A stretch of DNA of 64,000 bases from Thiohalophilus sp046483665 (GTDB lineage: Bacteria; Pseudomonadota; Gammaproteobacteria; UBA6429; Thiohalophilaceae): NCBI RefSeq assembly GCF_046483665.1, contig NZ_JAWOCR010000021.1, forward strand, positions 62,001-126,000, given 5' to 3'. Each line of letters starts with the position of its first letter. Position 1 is the stretch's first letter. Below the pieces are notes generated by a model. It did no database searches and was not told the DNA's origin. It saw only the letters and a program-made list of their open reading frames with translations. The translations under genes and the position numbers were made by a program. Shown piece after piece: positions 1-8,963 of this stretch.

Positions 1-156
1 ACCGAGCTGGAACAGGAAATTCCCTCTGGACTTTATCTGGCGGTCGCGCAGGTACTGGCATATGTATTCCAGTTGCGGCGGGATCGCAAGGGCAATACCA
101 CCCGGGAACACAAGATCAGCGATCTGCCGATTCCCGACGACTTCAAGTTCGATTAA
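1..156 (+). CDS. flhB: FlhB flagellar export protein, C-terminal end only
   Basis: The window opens inside this gene; the last 51 codons are visible, ending in TAA. They encode the end of the cytoplasmic domain of FlhB, the membrane protein of the flagellar type III export apparatus that switches substrate specificity from rod/hook to filament. The stretch EIPSGLYLAVAQVLAYVFQL is the conserved final helix of the family, followed by a charged tail. It closely resembles the end of the small FlhB-like protein at 16503-16790. flhA follows after 19 bp, the usual flhB-flhA order. The autocleavage NPTH motif lies outside the window. Confidence 0.9.
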   Translation, partial: TELEQEIPSGLYLAVAQVLAYVFQLRRDRKGNTTREHKISDLPIPDDFKFD

Positions 157-175
157 TACAAGACAGGTAATTGTC

Positions 176-2266
176 ATGGCCGAGTCCAGCAGTGCGGTAG
201 TCAGTTCATTACGTCAATTCAGCCGGCAGGGTCTGGGTGCTCCAATTCTGCTGATCCTGATGATGGCCATGATCGTGGTGCCGCTGGCGCCGATCATGCT
301 CGATGCACTATTCAGCTTCAATATCTCGCTGGCACTGGTCGTCATGCTGGTAACGGTCTATACCCTGCGTCCTCTTGACTTTGCCCTGTTTCCTGCGGTG
401 TTGCTGGTGACCACGCTGTTGCGTCTGGCCTTGAATGTCGCTTCTACTCGCGTGGTGCTGCTGGAGGGACACACCGGCACTGATGCGGCGGGGCAGGTCA
501 TTCAGGCGTTTGGTGAATTCGTGGTCGGGGGTAATTACGCCGTGGGGATCGTGGTTTTCGCGATTCTGGTCATTATCAACTTTGTGGTGATCACCAAGGG
601 CGCGACCCGTATCTCGGAAGTCAGCGCCCGCTTCACCCTGGATGCGATGCCAGGCAAACAGATGGCCATTGATGCCGATCTCAACGCCGGGTTGATCGAT
701 CAGGATACAGCGCGGACCCGGCGCCAGGAGATCAGTGACGAGGCCGAGTTCTATGGTTCCATGGATGGTGCCAGCAAGTTCGTGCGCGGTGATGCGGTGG
801 CGGGAATTTTGATACTGGTGATTAGTATTGTCGGCGGCTTGATCATTGGCACGGCCCAGCATGGTCTGTCCTTCTCCGAAGCGGCGCGTAATTACACCCT
901 GTTGACTATCGGGGATGGCCTGGTGGCGCAGATTCCGGCGCTGTTATTGTCCTCTGCCGCCGGCATTATTATTACCCGGGTGTCGGCTTCCCAGAATATG
1001 GGCGAGCAGGTGATCCACCAGTTGTTCGGGAATCCCCGTTCGCTGGCGGTGACTGCCGTCATTCTAGGTATCATGGGAATCATTCCCGGGATGCCTAACG
1101 TCGCGTTTTTGACTCTCGCACTGCTCAGCGGCAGCCTGGCCTGGTGGATGCAGCGTCGTCATCGGGAACAGGCTGAAGAAGCCGAAGCGGCCGTTCCCAG
1201 TACCAGTGCGGCCCAACCCGAGGTCAAGGAGTTGACCTGGGAGGATGTCACCCCCGTCGATCCCATTGGTCTGGAAGTGGGCTATCGTCTGATCCCGTTG
1301 GTGGACAAGGATCAGGGGGGACAGCTGATGCAGCGGATCAAGGGAGTGCGCAAGAAGCTCACCCAGGATCTCGGCTTTTTGATTCCGCCGGTGCATATCC
1401 GCGATAATCTGGAACTGGCTCCCACCACCTATCGCATTACCCTGATGGGCGTTACTGTGGGCGAGGCTGATGTCTATCCGGAGAAGGAGATGGCTATCAA
1501 TCCCGGCCAGGTATTTGGCACCATCGAGGGCATCGACACGACTGACCCCGCCTTTGGTCTGGATGCGCTCTGGATCGAACCCGCCCAGCGGGATCAGGCC
1601 CAGACCATGGGCTACACCGTGGTCGATGCCAACACCGTGATCGCCACTCACCTGAGTCAGCTGCTGCAAACTCATGCCGGTCAGTTGCTGGGACATGAAG
1701 AAGTCCAGCACCTGCTCGACAAGCTGGCGGCCAGTACGCCGAAACTGGTCGAGAATCTGGTGCCCGATACGCTTTCACTCGGGGTCGTGGTCAAGGTACT
1801 GCAGAATCTGCTCAACGAAGGTATTCCGCTGCGGGATATTCGTACGATCGCCGAAACTCTGGCGGAACATGGTGGCCGCACGCAGGATCCCGACGTATTG
1901 ACGGCGGCCGTGCGCGAGGCGCTGGGACGCATGATTGTCCAGCAAATCAACGGGATGCAGGCGGAACTGCCGGTAATTACTCTGGATCCCAAACTGGAAC
2001 AGATATTGCAACAGTCTATCCAGAGTGCCGAAGGTTCGACGGCCGGTGTAGAGCCGGGTCTGGCCGAGCGGCTGCACCAGGCGCTGAGCGAAACCGCCCA
2101 GAAGCAGGAGATCGCCGGGGAACCGGCTGTGTTGCTGGTCTCTGGCGCTATCCGGACCATGCTGGCCCGGTTTGTCCGCCACAGCATCCCGGCGCTGCAG
2201 GTGCTCTCGTATAACGAAATACCGAGCGACAAACAGATTCGTATTGTTGCCACGGTCGGCCAGTAA
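176..2266 (+). CDS. flhA: Flagellar biosynthesis protein FlhA
   Basis: FlhA (696 aa) is the largest membrane component of the flagellar type III export gate; its cytoplasmic ring docks chaperone-substrate complexes. The N-terminal half has multiple hydrophobic helices, and the FHIPEP family signature is around residues 150-180 (ARFTLDAMPGKQMAIDADLN). The C-terminal half is the soluble FlhA-C domain. The frame extends upstream to position 62, but that stretch overlaps flhB and is not family-like; ATG at 176 (MAESSSAVV) gives the expected length. It lies between flhB and flhF, probably in one transcript. Confidence 0.96.
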   Translation: MAESSSAVVSSLRQFSRQGLGAPILLILMMAMIVVPLAPIMLDALFSFNISLALVVMLVTVYTLRPLDFALFPAVLLVTTLLRLALNVASTRVVLLEGHTGTDAAGQVIQAFGEFVVGGNYAVGIVVFAILVIINFVVITKGATRISEVSARFTLDAMPGKQMAIDADLNAGLIDQDTARTRRQEISDEAEFYGSMDGASKFVRGDAVAGILILVISIVGGLIIGTAQHGLSFSEAARNYTLLTIGDGLVAQIPALLLSSAAGIIITRVSASQNMGEQVIHQLFGNPRSLAVTAVILGIMGIIPGMPNVAFLTLALLSGSLAWWMQRRHREQAEEAEAAVPSTSAAQPEVKELTWEDVTPVDPIGLEVGYRLIPLVDKDQGGQLMQRIKGVRKKLTQDLGFLIPPVHIRDNLELAPTTYRITLMGVTVGEADVYPEKEMAINPGQVFGTIEGIDTTDPAFGLDALWIEPAQRDQAQTMGYTVVDANTVIATHLSQLLQTHAGQLLGHEEVQHLLDKLAASTPKLVENLVPDTLSLGVVVKVLQNLLNEGIPLRDIRTIAETLAEHGGRTQDPDVLTAAVREALGRMIVQQINGMQAELPVITLDPKLEQILQQSIQSAEGSTAGVEPGLAERLHQALSETAQKQEIAGEPAVLLVSGAIRTMLARFVRHSIPALQVLSYNEIPSDKQIRIVATVGQ

Positions 2267-2308
2267 GCCGGGCGGGTAACGCAAACCAGCCAGATAGAGG
2301 CTTTTGTT

Positions 2309-3631
2309 ATGAAAATCAAGCGCTTCCAGGGTACTGACATGCGCACGGCCATCCGCCAGGTGCGGGATACGCTTGGCTCCGACGCGGTGATTCTTTCCAA
2401 CCAGAAAATCCCCGGGGGTGTCGAGATCGTCGCGGCCATCGATTATGACGAGTCGCTGCTGGATGGTCCGGCCACCGGCAGCGAGGCCAATCCCACAACC
2501 GGAGCCGACCGCACCGGCGCCCCCAGCGTCACGACCAAGGCGGCCACGCCGGCACCGCGCAAATCCCGTCAGGCGGCACTGGATGACATCCGCTTCAGTC
2601 GAAATATTCCCGACGGTGATTATCCACCGGCCACGCCGAACGCCGGCGCGCCGGCCGGACGGACACAACAGCCCGATCACCTCTGGTCGCAACAGCCGAT
2701 GATCATGGAGATGCAAAATGAATTGCGCTCATTGCGCGGCATGCTGGTCAACCAGCTCTCTGGTCTGGCCTGGGGACAGGAAACCCGTTATCACCCGCTG
2801 CGTGCCCGTTTGTTGCAACGCCTGCTGGCGTTGGGGATGAGTCCGAACCTGGCGCGCCAGGTGGTGGCCCAGTGTGATGAGCAGCAGGATTTTGATTTTA
2901 ACTGGCGCAAGGCTCTGGGTGTGGTCGCCCATCAGCTGCCCACGACCGAGACTGATATTGTGGATCGCGGCGGGGTCGTGGCCCTGGTCGGTCCGACCGG
3001 CGTTGGCAAGACCACTTCCATTGCCAAGCTGGCGGCCCGCTATACATTGCGACACGGTCCGCAAAAAGTCGCGCTGATCACGACCGACAATTATCGCGTT
3101 GCGGCCCATGAACAGCTACGCAGCTATGCCCGAATCATGGGGGTGCCCATGCGCGTAGCTGCTGACAGCAAAGCGCTGGATGAGGCGCTTGTCGAATATC
3201 GTGACAAAGGGCTGGTGCTGATCGATACCGCTGGCATGGGCCAGCGTGATATGGCCCTGTACGAACATCTGGCCGCACTCAACACTGGTGGGCGGGCGGT
3301 TCAGACCTATCTGACGCTGGCTACCAACAGCCAGCGGGGTGTAATGAACGATGTGGTCAGTGCCTTCGGTCAGGTGCCGCTCAGTGGTCTGATCCTGACC
3401 AAGCTGGACGAGACCACGAGTCTGGGCGGGGCGCTGTCGGTCGCCATTGAACAGAACCTGCCCCCGGTGTACCTCAGCGATGGACAGCGGGTCCCCGAGG
3501 ATTTCCATCCGGCCCGGCCACACACCCTGGTCAGCCGCAGCGTGGTGATCATGCAGCAGGTTGCGGCCGGTGTTAAAGAAGATGATATCTCCCTGGTTCT
3601 GGGCGGCATGGTCGCCGGGGCCAACGGTTGA
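2309..3631 (+). CDS. flhF: Flagellar placement GTPase FlhF
   Basis: FlhF (440 aa) is an SRP-type GTPase that selects the pole at which the flagellum is built. The layout is a short N-terminal B domain (MKIKRFQGTDMRTAIRQV), a low-complexity Pro/Ala-rich linker (about residues 60-130), then an N domain and a G domain. The P-loop GPTGVGKT is at residues 228-235, with DTAG and TKLDE motifs further on. It sits between flhA and flhG, as in polar flagellates. The presence of flhF with flhG suggests a polar flagellum; this is an inference from known systems. Confidence 0.96.
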   Translation: MKIKRFQGTDMRTAIRQVRDTLGSDAVILSNQKIPGGVEIVAAIDYDESLLDGPATGSEANPTTGADRTGAPSVTTKAATPAPRKSRQAALDDIRFSRNIPDGDYPPATPNAGAPAGRTQQPDHLWSQQPMIMEMQNELRSLRGMLVNQLSGLAWGQETRYHPLRARLLQRLLALGMSPNLARQVVAQCDEQQDFDFNWRKALGVVAHQLPTTETDIVDRGGVVALVGPTGVGKTTSIAKLAARYTLRHGPQKVALITTDNYRVAAHEQLRSYARIMGVPMRVAADSKALDEALVEYRDKGLVLIDTAGMGQRDMALYEHLAALNTGGRAVQTYLTLATNSQRGVMNDVVSAFGQVPLSGLILTKLDETTSLGGALSVAIEQNLPPVYLSDGQRVPEDFHPARPHTLVSRSVVIMQQVAAGVKEDDISLVLGGMVAGANG

Positions 3632-3638
3632 GTCGCTC

Positions 3639-4505
3639 ATGGATCAGGCCGCAGGATTACGTCGCATGAGTCAACCCAATCCGGTCCGCGTTATTACCGT
3701 TACCAGTGGCAAAGGTGGCGTGGGCAAAACCAATGTATCGCTTAACCTGGCTATGGCTCTGTCGGCGATGGAAAAGGATGTCACCATTCTCGATGCCGAT
3801 CTGGGGCTGGGTAATATTGATGTGCTGCTGGGCCTGCACCCGCGCTATAACCTGTCGCATGTTCTGCGCGGCGAATGCGAGCTGGATGAGATTCTGGTGC
3901 AGGGTCCCGGCCGCCTGAGTGTGATCCCGGCTTCTTCGGGGGTACAGGAGATGGCGGAACTGAACGCCAACCAGCACGCAGGATTAATCCGCGCTTTTAG
4001 TGAGTTGAACCACAATATTGATGTATTATTGGTCGACACAGCTGCCGGAATTACTGACAGCGTGGTCAGTTTCTCCCGGGCGGCACAGGAAGTGATGGTA
4101 GTGGTATGCGACGAACCGGCCTCGATCACCGACGCTTATGCGCTGATCAAGTTGCTGAATCGGGAATACGGGCTGTTTCGATTCCGTATACTGTGTAATA
4201 TGGTACGCAGTGCCCAGCATGGGCGTGACGTATACGAAAAGATGGCCAGGGTGACGGATCGGTTTCTGGATATCGCGCTGGATTATGTCGGCTACGTCCC
4301 CGATGATGAATTCGTGGTCAAGGCTATACGCAAGCAACGCTCGGTGATCGAGGCCTATCCGCGCAGCAAGGCGAGTCAGGCTTACGCTACCCTGGCGGAA
4401 AAAGTTGACAAATGGCCTTTACCCGAGACTGCGGGAGGCCATCTGGAGTTTTTTGTGGAACGACTGGTAATGGGACATGAGCAAGAGGCGGAGGTACTGA
4501 CGTGA
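3639..4505 (+). CDS. flhG: Flagellar number regulator FlhG (FleN), MinD-like ATPase
   Basis: FlhG/FleN (288 aa) is a MinD/ParA-type ATPase that limits flagellar number, in part through the master regulator FleQ. The deviant Walker A motif SGKGGVGKTN lies near residue 25, and the following DADLGLGNIDVLLG and DTAAGI segments are typical. The start at 3639 (MDQAAGLRRM) matches the N-terminal conserved helix of the family; the open frame continues upstream into flhF but is not needed. The stop codon overlaps the GTG of fliA, which suggests translational coupling. Confidence 0.95.
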   Translation: MDQAAGLRRMSQPNPVRVITVTSGKGGVGKTNVSLNLAMALSAMEKDVTILDADLGLGNIDVLLGLHPRYNLSHVLRGECELDEILVQGPGRLSVIPASSGVQEMAELNANQHAGLIRAFSELNHNIDVLLVDTAAGITDSVVSFSRAAQEVMVVVCDEPASITDAYALIKLLNREYGLFRFRILCNMVRSAQHGRDVYEKMARVTDRFLDIALDYVGYVPDDEFVVKAIRKQRSVIEAYPRSKASQAYATLAEKVDKWPLPETAGGHLEFFVERLVMGHEQEAEVLT

Positions 4506-5233
4506 GTGGTGTGGCTATCTATGCCGCCAACCAGCCACGGCTGCATGACGATCTGGTCGAGCAGCATGCGCCGCTGGTCAAGCGTATTGCCTGTCACCTG
4601 ATTAATAAGTTACCAGCCAGCGTCCAGCTCGAGGATCTGATTCAGGCCGGCATGATCGGCCTGCTCGAGGCCTCACGCAATTATGATGAAACCCAGGGCG
4701 CCAGCTTCGAAACCTATGCCGGAATCCGGATTCGTGGTTCCATGCTGGATGAAATCCGCAAGAACGACTGGGCGCCACGCTCGGTACACCGCAAGGCGCG
4801 CATGGTGGCCGAGGCAGTGCGTGAGATCGAAAATGACCGTGGTCGGGATGCCCGCGACGTGGAAATTGCCGAATCCCTGGATATGTCCCTGGAGGACTAT
4901 TACAAGATTCTGCAAGACAACAGTTACCACAAGGTACTCAGTTTCGAGGACATGGGTACGGGTGAGGACTCGATGCTCGACAATATGTCGGATAACGCCC
5001 CTGGCATTGTCGACGGACTGCAGAGTGCAGACATGCAGCGGGTGGTGGGCGAGGCGATCGCCAGCCTGCCCGAGCGCGAACGACTTGTCATGGCACTTTA
5101 TTACGATGAAGAACTCAATTTGCGTGAGATTGGCGCGGTGATGGGCGTCAGCGAATCGCGCGTCAGCCAGATCCACAGCCAGGCAGTCATTCGCCTGCAG
5201 GCTCGCATGGAAAACCGCTTCAAGGAAGCGTGA
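4502..5233 (+). CDS. fliA: Sigma-28 factor FliA for flagellar/chemotaxis genes
   Basis: FliA (243 aa) is the RNA polymerase sigma factor for late flagellar and chemotaxis genes. Region 2 (QLEDLIQAGMIGLLEA through SFETYAGIRIRGSMLDEIRK) and region 4 with its helix-turn-helix (NLREIGAVMGVSESRVSQIH) are clear, and the length is typical. The GTG start overlaps the flhG stop by 4 bp. Its own likely targets in the window are the sigma-28-type promoters before cheY, cheW and perhaps the pentapeptide gene. The anti-sigma factor FlgM is not in the window. Confidence 0.96.
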   Translation: MSGVAIYAANQPRLHDDLVEQHAPLVKRIACHLINKLPASVQLEDLIQAGMIGLLEASRNYDETQGASFETYAGIRIRGSMLDEIRKNDWAPRSVHRKARMVAEAVREIENDRGRDARDVEIAESLDMSLEDYYKILQDNSYHKVLSFEDMGTGEDSMLDNMSDNAPGIVDGLQSADMQRVVGEAIASLPERERLVMALYYDEELNLREIGAVMGVSESRVSQIHSQAVIRLQARMENRFKEA

Positions 5234-5493
5234 TTCTCACTCTTGTATTCGGGTCTTTGGCCTGTCCTTTCCGTACCATTCGCTTTATTACTGCGTTTTC
5301 TTCCAACTCCAGTCTGTCGCCTCATACTACCGGGAACACCCTGGTCAGCGAAATCACCGAAGGTTCTTGAGGTGATTGGATTGATGGCCAAGTCATTGGA
5401 AAGTGAGCCGGGTTTTTCGCTGATTTCGGCGTGCTCGGTGTAATCTGACATCCGATGATGGTTGTTTCACCCCCGGATTTTGGCCGACCCCCC
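5234..5493. other. Spacer between fliA and cheY promoter
   Basis: Together with the promoter and leader this spacer is 382 bp. No gene is supported: short open frames on both strands lack family-like sequence and ribosome sites. Around 5421-5450 there is a segment resembling the repeat family at 27011-27040 and 42966-43020 (GTGCTCGGTGT core). I see no terminator for fliA. Confidence 0.5.
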
Positions 5494-5521
5494 TTAAGTT
5501 TTCGTCGAACCTGGCCGATAT
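5494..5521 (+). promoter_or_regulatory. Sigma-28 (FliA) promoter for cheY
   Basis: TTAAGTTT at 5494-5501 and GCCGATAT at 5514-5521 match the FliA consensus (TAAAGTTT, about 11 bp, GCCGATAA) with 7 of 8 positions in each element; the spacer is 12 bp, or 11 if the upstream element is read one base later. It lies 94 bp before the cheY start and directly after fliA, so FliA would drive cheY-cheZ-cheA and following genes. Confidence 0.8.
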
Positions 5522-5615
5522 ATTCGATGAATTTGCCGCTCCATATGCCTGTTGCCGGTAAGAGTCCGGGGCTGGGTATGGCAGCATGGTGTTGCATTAA
5601 TGCTGGAGGGATAGC

Positions 5616-6002
5616 GTGGATAAAAATATGAAGATCCTCGTAGTGGATGATTTTTCCACCATGCGACGAATCATCAAGAACCTGTTGCGGGATCTGGGTT
5701 TTACCAACACCGAGGAAGCCGATGACGGCACTACGGCTCTGCCGATGCTGCAATCCGGTAATTACGATCTGTTGATTACTGACTGGAACATGCCCGGTAT
5801 GCAGGGCATTGATCTTCTCAAAAAAGTTCGTGAAGACGAGAAACTGGCACAGATCCCGGTATTGATGGTGACCGCTGAACAGAAACGTGAACAGATCGTC
5901 GAAGCGGCTCAGGCCGGGGTAAATGGTTATATCGTCAAACCCTTTACCGCCCAGACGCTCAAGGAAAAGCTCGATAAGATTTTCGAACGCATCGAAAGCT
6001 GA
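5616..6002 (+). CDS. cheY: Chemotaxis response regulator CheY
   Basis: CheY (128 aa) is the single-domain receiver that, when phosphorylated by CheA, binds the flagellar switch. The acidic pocket (VVDDF), the phosphoacceptor Asp in LITDWNMPG, the conserved Thr (MVTAE) and Lys (VKPFTA) are present. GTG at 5616 is preceded by GGAGGG at a good distance; ATG at 5628 (MKILVVDD) is the alternative, but the VDKNMKIL start resembles the Vibrio protein. It is the first gene after a sigma-28 promoter and is followed by cheZ after 20 bp. Confidence 0.96.
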   Translation: MDKNMKILVVDDFSTMRRIIKNLLRDLGFTNTEEADDGTTALPMLQSGNYDLLITDWNMPGMQGIDLLKKVREDEKLAQIPVLMVTAEQKREQIVEAAQAGVNGYIVKPFTAQTLKEKLDKIFERIES

Positions 6003-6022
6003 TACAGATTTAAGGCGGTCAA

Positions 6023-6763
6023 ATGTCGGATAATAATTTCATTAATGACGATAACATTGCCCAGGTCCGTGATCTGCTGGCATCCATGGAAAACGGTGAT
6101 GAAGAAGGTGCCAAGGAGGTTGTGGACGAATTGACCTCGATGCGTGAGTCCACGCTATATCAGGAAATGGGCAAGCTCACCCGCGAGTTGCACGACGCCA
6201 TCAGCGCATTTGGTATGGATGATCGCATTACCGACATCGCCGAGCATGATATTCCCGACGCGCGAGAGCGACTCAATTATGTCATCCAGAAAACCGATGA
6301 AGCCGCCAACCGCACCCTGCAGGCGGTGGAAGAATCCTTCCCCTTGTGTGAAGAAATCGAAAATCAGGCCGCTGATTTAAATAACCAGTGGCAACGTTTT
6401 ACCCGTCGTGAAATGAGCGCCGATGAATTCCGGGCGCTAAGCATCCGGCTTGGCGAGTATCTGGGCAGCCAGTCCGATAAAACGCTGGTGTTGAAAGATA
6501 ATCTCAACAAGGTGTTGATGGCTCAGGATTTCCAGGATCTGACCGGGCAGATCATCAAGAAAGTGATCAAGCTGGTAGAAGAAGTCGAGGACAACCTGGT
6601 GGAATTGATCAAGCTGGCCGGGTTGCCGGAACACGAAGAGCAACGGCAAAAACAGGATGGTGAAAAACTGGCCGGACCAGTGGTGCCGGGTGTCGACGAT
6701 ACCGGCGACAGTGTCTCTGGTCAGGATGAAGTCGACGACCTGCTCTCCAGTCTCGGGTTTTAA
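6023..6763 (+). CDS. cheZ: CheY-phosphate phosphatase CheZ
   Basis: CheZ (246 aa) speeds dephosphorylation of CheY-P. The protein is a long helical hairpin; the segment DFQDLTGQIIKKVI carries the family's catalytic-region signature. The last residues, SGQDEVDDLLSSLGF, form the CheY-binding tail known from E. coli CheZ, joined by an acidic flexible linker. That tail is also the closest match in the window to the repeats in the neighbouring CheA. It lies 20 bp after cheY and 25 bp before cheA. Confidence 0.96.
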   Translation: MSDNNFINDDNIAQVRDLLASMENGDEEGAKEVVDELTSMRESTLYQEMGKLTRELHDAISAFGMDDRITDIAEHDIPDARERLNYVIQKTDEAANRTLQAVEESFPLCEEIENQAADLNNQWQRFTRREMSADEFRALSIRLGEYLGSQSDKTLVLKDNLNKVLMAQDFQDLTGQIIKKVIKLVEEVEDNLVELIKLAGLPEHEEQRQKQDGEKLAGPVVPGVDDTGDSVSGQDEVDDLLSSLGF

Positions 6764-6788
6764 TCTAGCGTACAGGCTGAACATAAGA

Positions 6789-8870
6789 ATGGATGATGAA
6801 CTGTTACAAGATTTTCTGGTTGAGGCGGGCGAAATCCTGGAGCAACTCAACAGCCAGCTGATCAGTCTGGAGCAGGCCCCCGATGACAAGGACCTGCTTA
6901 ATGCTGTATTTCGCGGTTTTCATACCATCAAGGGGGGCGCCGGTTTTTTGACTATCGAACCGATGGTCGCTCTCTGTCATCGCACCGAGGATATCTTCAA
7001 CCTGTTGCGCAACGGTGAACGCCATGTCTCCCAGGATCTGATGGATACTGTGTTGCCGGTGCTGGATGTGCTCAACGATCAGTTCGAGCGGCTGCAATCC
7101 GGCGATGAGCTGGACGCCGCTGATCCTGCGCTGTTGCGTGCCCTGGAACATTACACTACACCCGGCGATGGTCCTGCTCCCGCAGCCGTTGCGGATGCCG
7201 AACCGAAGCCCGAAGCAGTGGCAGCCGCCGGTAATGAAGATATCACCGATGAGGAATTCGAGGCGCTGCTTGATGCGCTGGACAAGCCCGGGGGTAGTGC
7301 GAGTGCCAAATCGGCGGCGGCAAGCAATAGCAACGGCGACGAGATCAACGACGATGAATTCGAAGCGCTGCTGGATGAGTTGCATGGCAAGGGGCAGTTC
7401 AAGGGGCCGCCGGCCGACAGCGCAACGGGCAAACCGGCCGCCGCGGTGGGCAGTAATGAATCGCAAGAGCCGATCAGCCAGGATGAGTTCGAGGCGTTGC
7501 TGGATGACTTGCATGGCAAGGGACAGTTCCAGGGGGCACCGGCCGGTAGCGGACAGGGCGCCGCGCCGCCTCCCGTCAGTGGTGCTGGCGGGGTCGGCAG
7601 CGGGACGAGTGGATCTGCCGCAGCGGCCGCTGCTCCGCAACCCGAACAACCTCAGTCCGCGGCTGCCATGGTGGCCAAGGCGGCGGCCGGAAACAAGGAA
7701 CGTCCTGCTGGTGAAACTTCCGTACGGGTGGATACCGCCCGTCTGGACGAGATTATGAATATGGTCGGCGAGCTGGTGCTGGTGCGTAACCGGATTTCAC
7801 GTCTGGGTGAACATGCAGGTGACGAAGAACTGTCAAAGGCGGTCGCCACTCTGGATCTGGTCACCTCCGATCTGCAATTGTCGGTCATGAAGACCCGCAT
7901 GCAGCCGATCAAAAAAGTCTTCGGTCGTTTTCCGCGCGTTGTTCGGGATATGGCGCGTAGCCTGGAAAAAGAAATCAATCTGGAAATGATTGGTGAAGAA
8001 ACCGATCTGGATAAAAACCTGGTTGAGGCGTTGGCTGATCCACTGGTGCATCTGGTGCGTAATTCAGTGGATCACGGTATTGAGATGCCGGATGTCCGCG
8101 AGGCGGCGGGTAAACCCCGGGAAGGGACCGTAGCCCTGACGGCGTCCCAGGAAGGGGATCATATCCTGCTGGTGATTGAAGATGATGGCGGCGGTATGGA
8201 CCCCGACAAGTTGCGGCAAAAAGCCGTGGAAAAAGGGGTCATGGATGCGGACGCGGCCGCGCGCCTGGACGACAATGAGTGCTTCAATCTGATTTTCGCC
8301 CCGGGTTTTTCCACCAAGGATGAAATTTCCGATATCTCTGGTCGGGGAGTGGGGATGGATGTGGTAAAGACCAAGATTACCCAGCTCAATGGCAGCATCC
8401 AGATCGATTCGGCGCCCGGGAAGGGCACGCGCCTGGGTATTAAAGTGCCGCTGACCCTGGCGATTATGTCGACCCTGATGGTGCGGCTCAGGGATCAGTT
8501 GTTTGCCCTGCCACTGGTCAACGTGAGTGAGATATTCCATCTGGACCTGACCAAGACGAATGTTATGGATGGTCAACAGGTGATCATCGTACGCGAAAAA
8601 ACCCTGCCTCTGTTTTACCTCAAACGCTGGCTGATCAAGGGCGAAGCCAATACGCCGCTGCCCAGCGAAGGTCACGTGGTCATTGTTCATATGGGTAACC
8701 AGAAGATCGGCTTTGTGGTGGATGAACTGATTGGTCAGGAAGAAGTGGTAATCAAACCTCTCGGAGCCCAGTTGCAGGGGATTTCTGGCCTGGCGGGGGC
8801 TACCATCACCGGCGATGGTGGCATTGCCGTCATTCTCGATGTGCCGGGTCTGATGAAAATGTATACCTGA
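6789..8870 (+). CDS. cheA: Chemotaxis histidine kinase CheA with three CheY-tail-like repeats instead of P2
   Basis: CheA (693 aa) phosphorylates CheY and CheB in response to receptor arrays. The P1 domain has the phosphorylated His at residue 45 (FRGFHTIKGGAGF). P3 begins near residue 309, P4 has the N box (HLVRNSVDHGIE) and G boxes (EDDGGGMD, GRGVGMDVV), and the P5 CheW-like domain closes the protein. Between P1 and P3 (about residues 115-308) there is no globular P2; instead an Ala/Gly/Pro-rich linker carries DEFEALLD-type motifs near residues 152, 186 and 229, the last two extended by LHGKGQF. The frame extends upstream into cheZ, but ATG 6789 (MDDELLQDFL) is the family start. Confidence 0.96.
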   Translation: MDDELLQDFLVEAGEILEQLNSQLISLEQAPDDKDLLNAVFRGFHTIKGGAGFLTIEPMVALCHRTEDIFNLLRNGERHVSQDLMDTVLPVLDVLNDQFERLQSGDELDAADPALLRALEHYTTPGDGPAPAAVADAEPKPEAVAAAGNEDITDEEFEALLDALDKPGGSASAKSAAASNSNGDEINDDEFEALLDELHGKGQFKGPPADSATGKPAAAVGSNESQEPISQDEFEALLDDLHGKGQFQGAPAGSGQGAAPPPVSGAGGVGSGTSGSAAAAAAPQPEQPQSAAAMVAKAAAGNKERPAGETSVRVDTARLDEIMNMVGELVLVRNRISRLGEHAGDEELSKAVATLDLVTSDLQLSVMKTRMQPIKKVFGRFPRVVRDMARSLEKEINLEMIGEETDLDKNLVEALADPLVHLVRNSVDHGIEMPDVREAAGKPREGTVALTASQEGDHILLVIEDDGGGMDPDKLRQKAVEKGVMDADAAARLDDNECFNLIFAPGFSTKDEISDISGRGVGMDVVKTKITQLNGSIQIDSAPGKGTRLGIKVPLTLAIMSTLMVRLRDQLFALPLVNVSEIFHLDLTKTNVMDGQQVIIVREKTLPLFYLKRWLIKGEANTPLPSEGHVVIVHMGNQKIGFVVDELIGQEEVVIKPLGAQLQGISGLAGATITGDGGIAVILDVPGLMKMYT

Positions 8871-8963
8871 AGCAGCAAGTTAATTCATCTCCGGCAAGGC
8901 CCCTCGCCCGTGTCTTGCCAAACAGAAGTATGACAAACAACGCAGTATGACGGAGGAACGTTA

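Noticed and set aside
6804..7649. Long antisense frame in cheA
   Set aside because: Caused by the repetitive, G+C-rich linker of cheA on the other strand.
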